Source: a bacterium (GTDB lineage: Bacteria > Vulcanimicrobiota > Xenobia > Xenobiales > Xenobiaceae). Taken from it: a DNA stretch of 5,832 bases. The stretch is from the NCBI GenBank assembly GCA_017444165.1, contig JAFSXH010000170.1, positions 1 through 5,832 on the forward strand. The letters are read 5' to 3'. Positions within the stretch are counted from its first letter, which is position 1; each line of letters starts with the position of its first letter. The position numbers and the translations under genes are program-made. This document shows, one piece after another, positions 5,743-5,832 of the stretch. The notes under the pieces were generated by a model. The model was not told where the DNA came from. It searched no databases and saw only the letters and a list, made by a program, of their open reading frames with translations.

Positions 5743-5832
5743 CAAATAAAGAAAAAACGTACAACCACGCAATTTATATAGAACTTACTGCGAATGACGG
5801 TGATGGAATACTAATTCCATGCCCTTTGCAGA
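5743..5832 (-). other. Non-coding upstream region of Ro, possible RNA gene or leader (cut by the window edge)
   Basis: I see no protein-coding frame here. On the minus strand ATGGAAT-TAGT-ATTCCAT (5820-5803) is a perfect 7-bp hairpin. Further down, CAGTAAGTTC (5790-5781) can pair over 10 bases with GGACTTGCTG (5740-5731), which is the 5' arm and loop of the terminator. No clear promoter is visible, so transcription probably begins beyond the window. Bacterial Y RNA genes often sit next to Ro genes, so a Y RNA ending at this terminator is one option. I could not identify its diagnostic tRNA-like part. Confidence 0.3.

Noticed and set aside
1..5832. CRISPR array or insertion sequence
   Set aside because: No short regularly spaced repeats, transposase or terminal inverted repeats were seen. 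The only long repeat is the tRNA-Tyr pair.

Overview
The window is bacterial and about 44% GC by eye. Evidence: Shine-Dalgarno-like sites, TTGACA-type promoters, tRNA genes with encoded CCA ends, and hairpin-plus-T-run terminators. Every gene I can support is on the minus strand, so transcription runs from high to low coordinates. I cannot assign a phylum from sequence alone. The DXS-like enzyme recalls a subfamily I remember from Firmicutes, but that is weak evidence.

Layout in transcription order: (1) 5832-5716 is a non-coding stretch ending in a terminator-like hairpin and T8, with a competing upstream pairing. It could be the 3' end of a small RNA gene or an attenuating leader. (2) 5693-3984 is a complete Ro60/Rsr-type protein with a TROVE RNA-binding domain followed by a von Willebrand A-like domain with a MIDAS motif. 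(3) 3946-3871 is tRNA-Thr(TGT), whose -35 box contains the Ro stop codon, followed by a terminator. (4) 3755-3669 is tRNA-Tyr(GTA) copy 2, with its own promoter and terminator. (5) 3492-1720 is a complete but divergent 1-deoxy-D-xylulose-5-phosphate synthase-like enzyme with a structured leader. (6) 1670-1584 is tRNA-Tyr(GTA) copy 1, identical to copy 2, with its own promoter and terminator. (7) 1404-1 is the first 468 residues of a gluzincin-type zinc metallopeptidase (HEVGH...E) that runs off the left edge.

There is no sign of a single pathway linking the proteins. The recurring architecture is a protein gene followed immediately by a tRNA gene with its own promoter, and only the tRNA has a terminator. 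Ro mRNA probably ends after tRNA-Thr, and dxs mRNA after tRNA-Tyr copy 1. The points most worth checking are the Ro gene with its terminator-capped upstream RNA (candidate Y RNA or attenuator), the 88-bp perfect repeats formed by the two tRNA-Tyr genes around dxs, and the altered active-site residues of the DXS-like enzyme.
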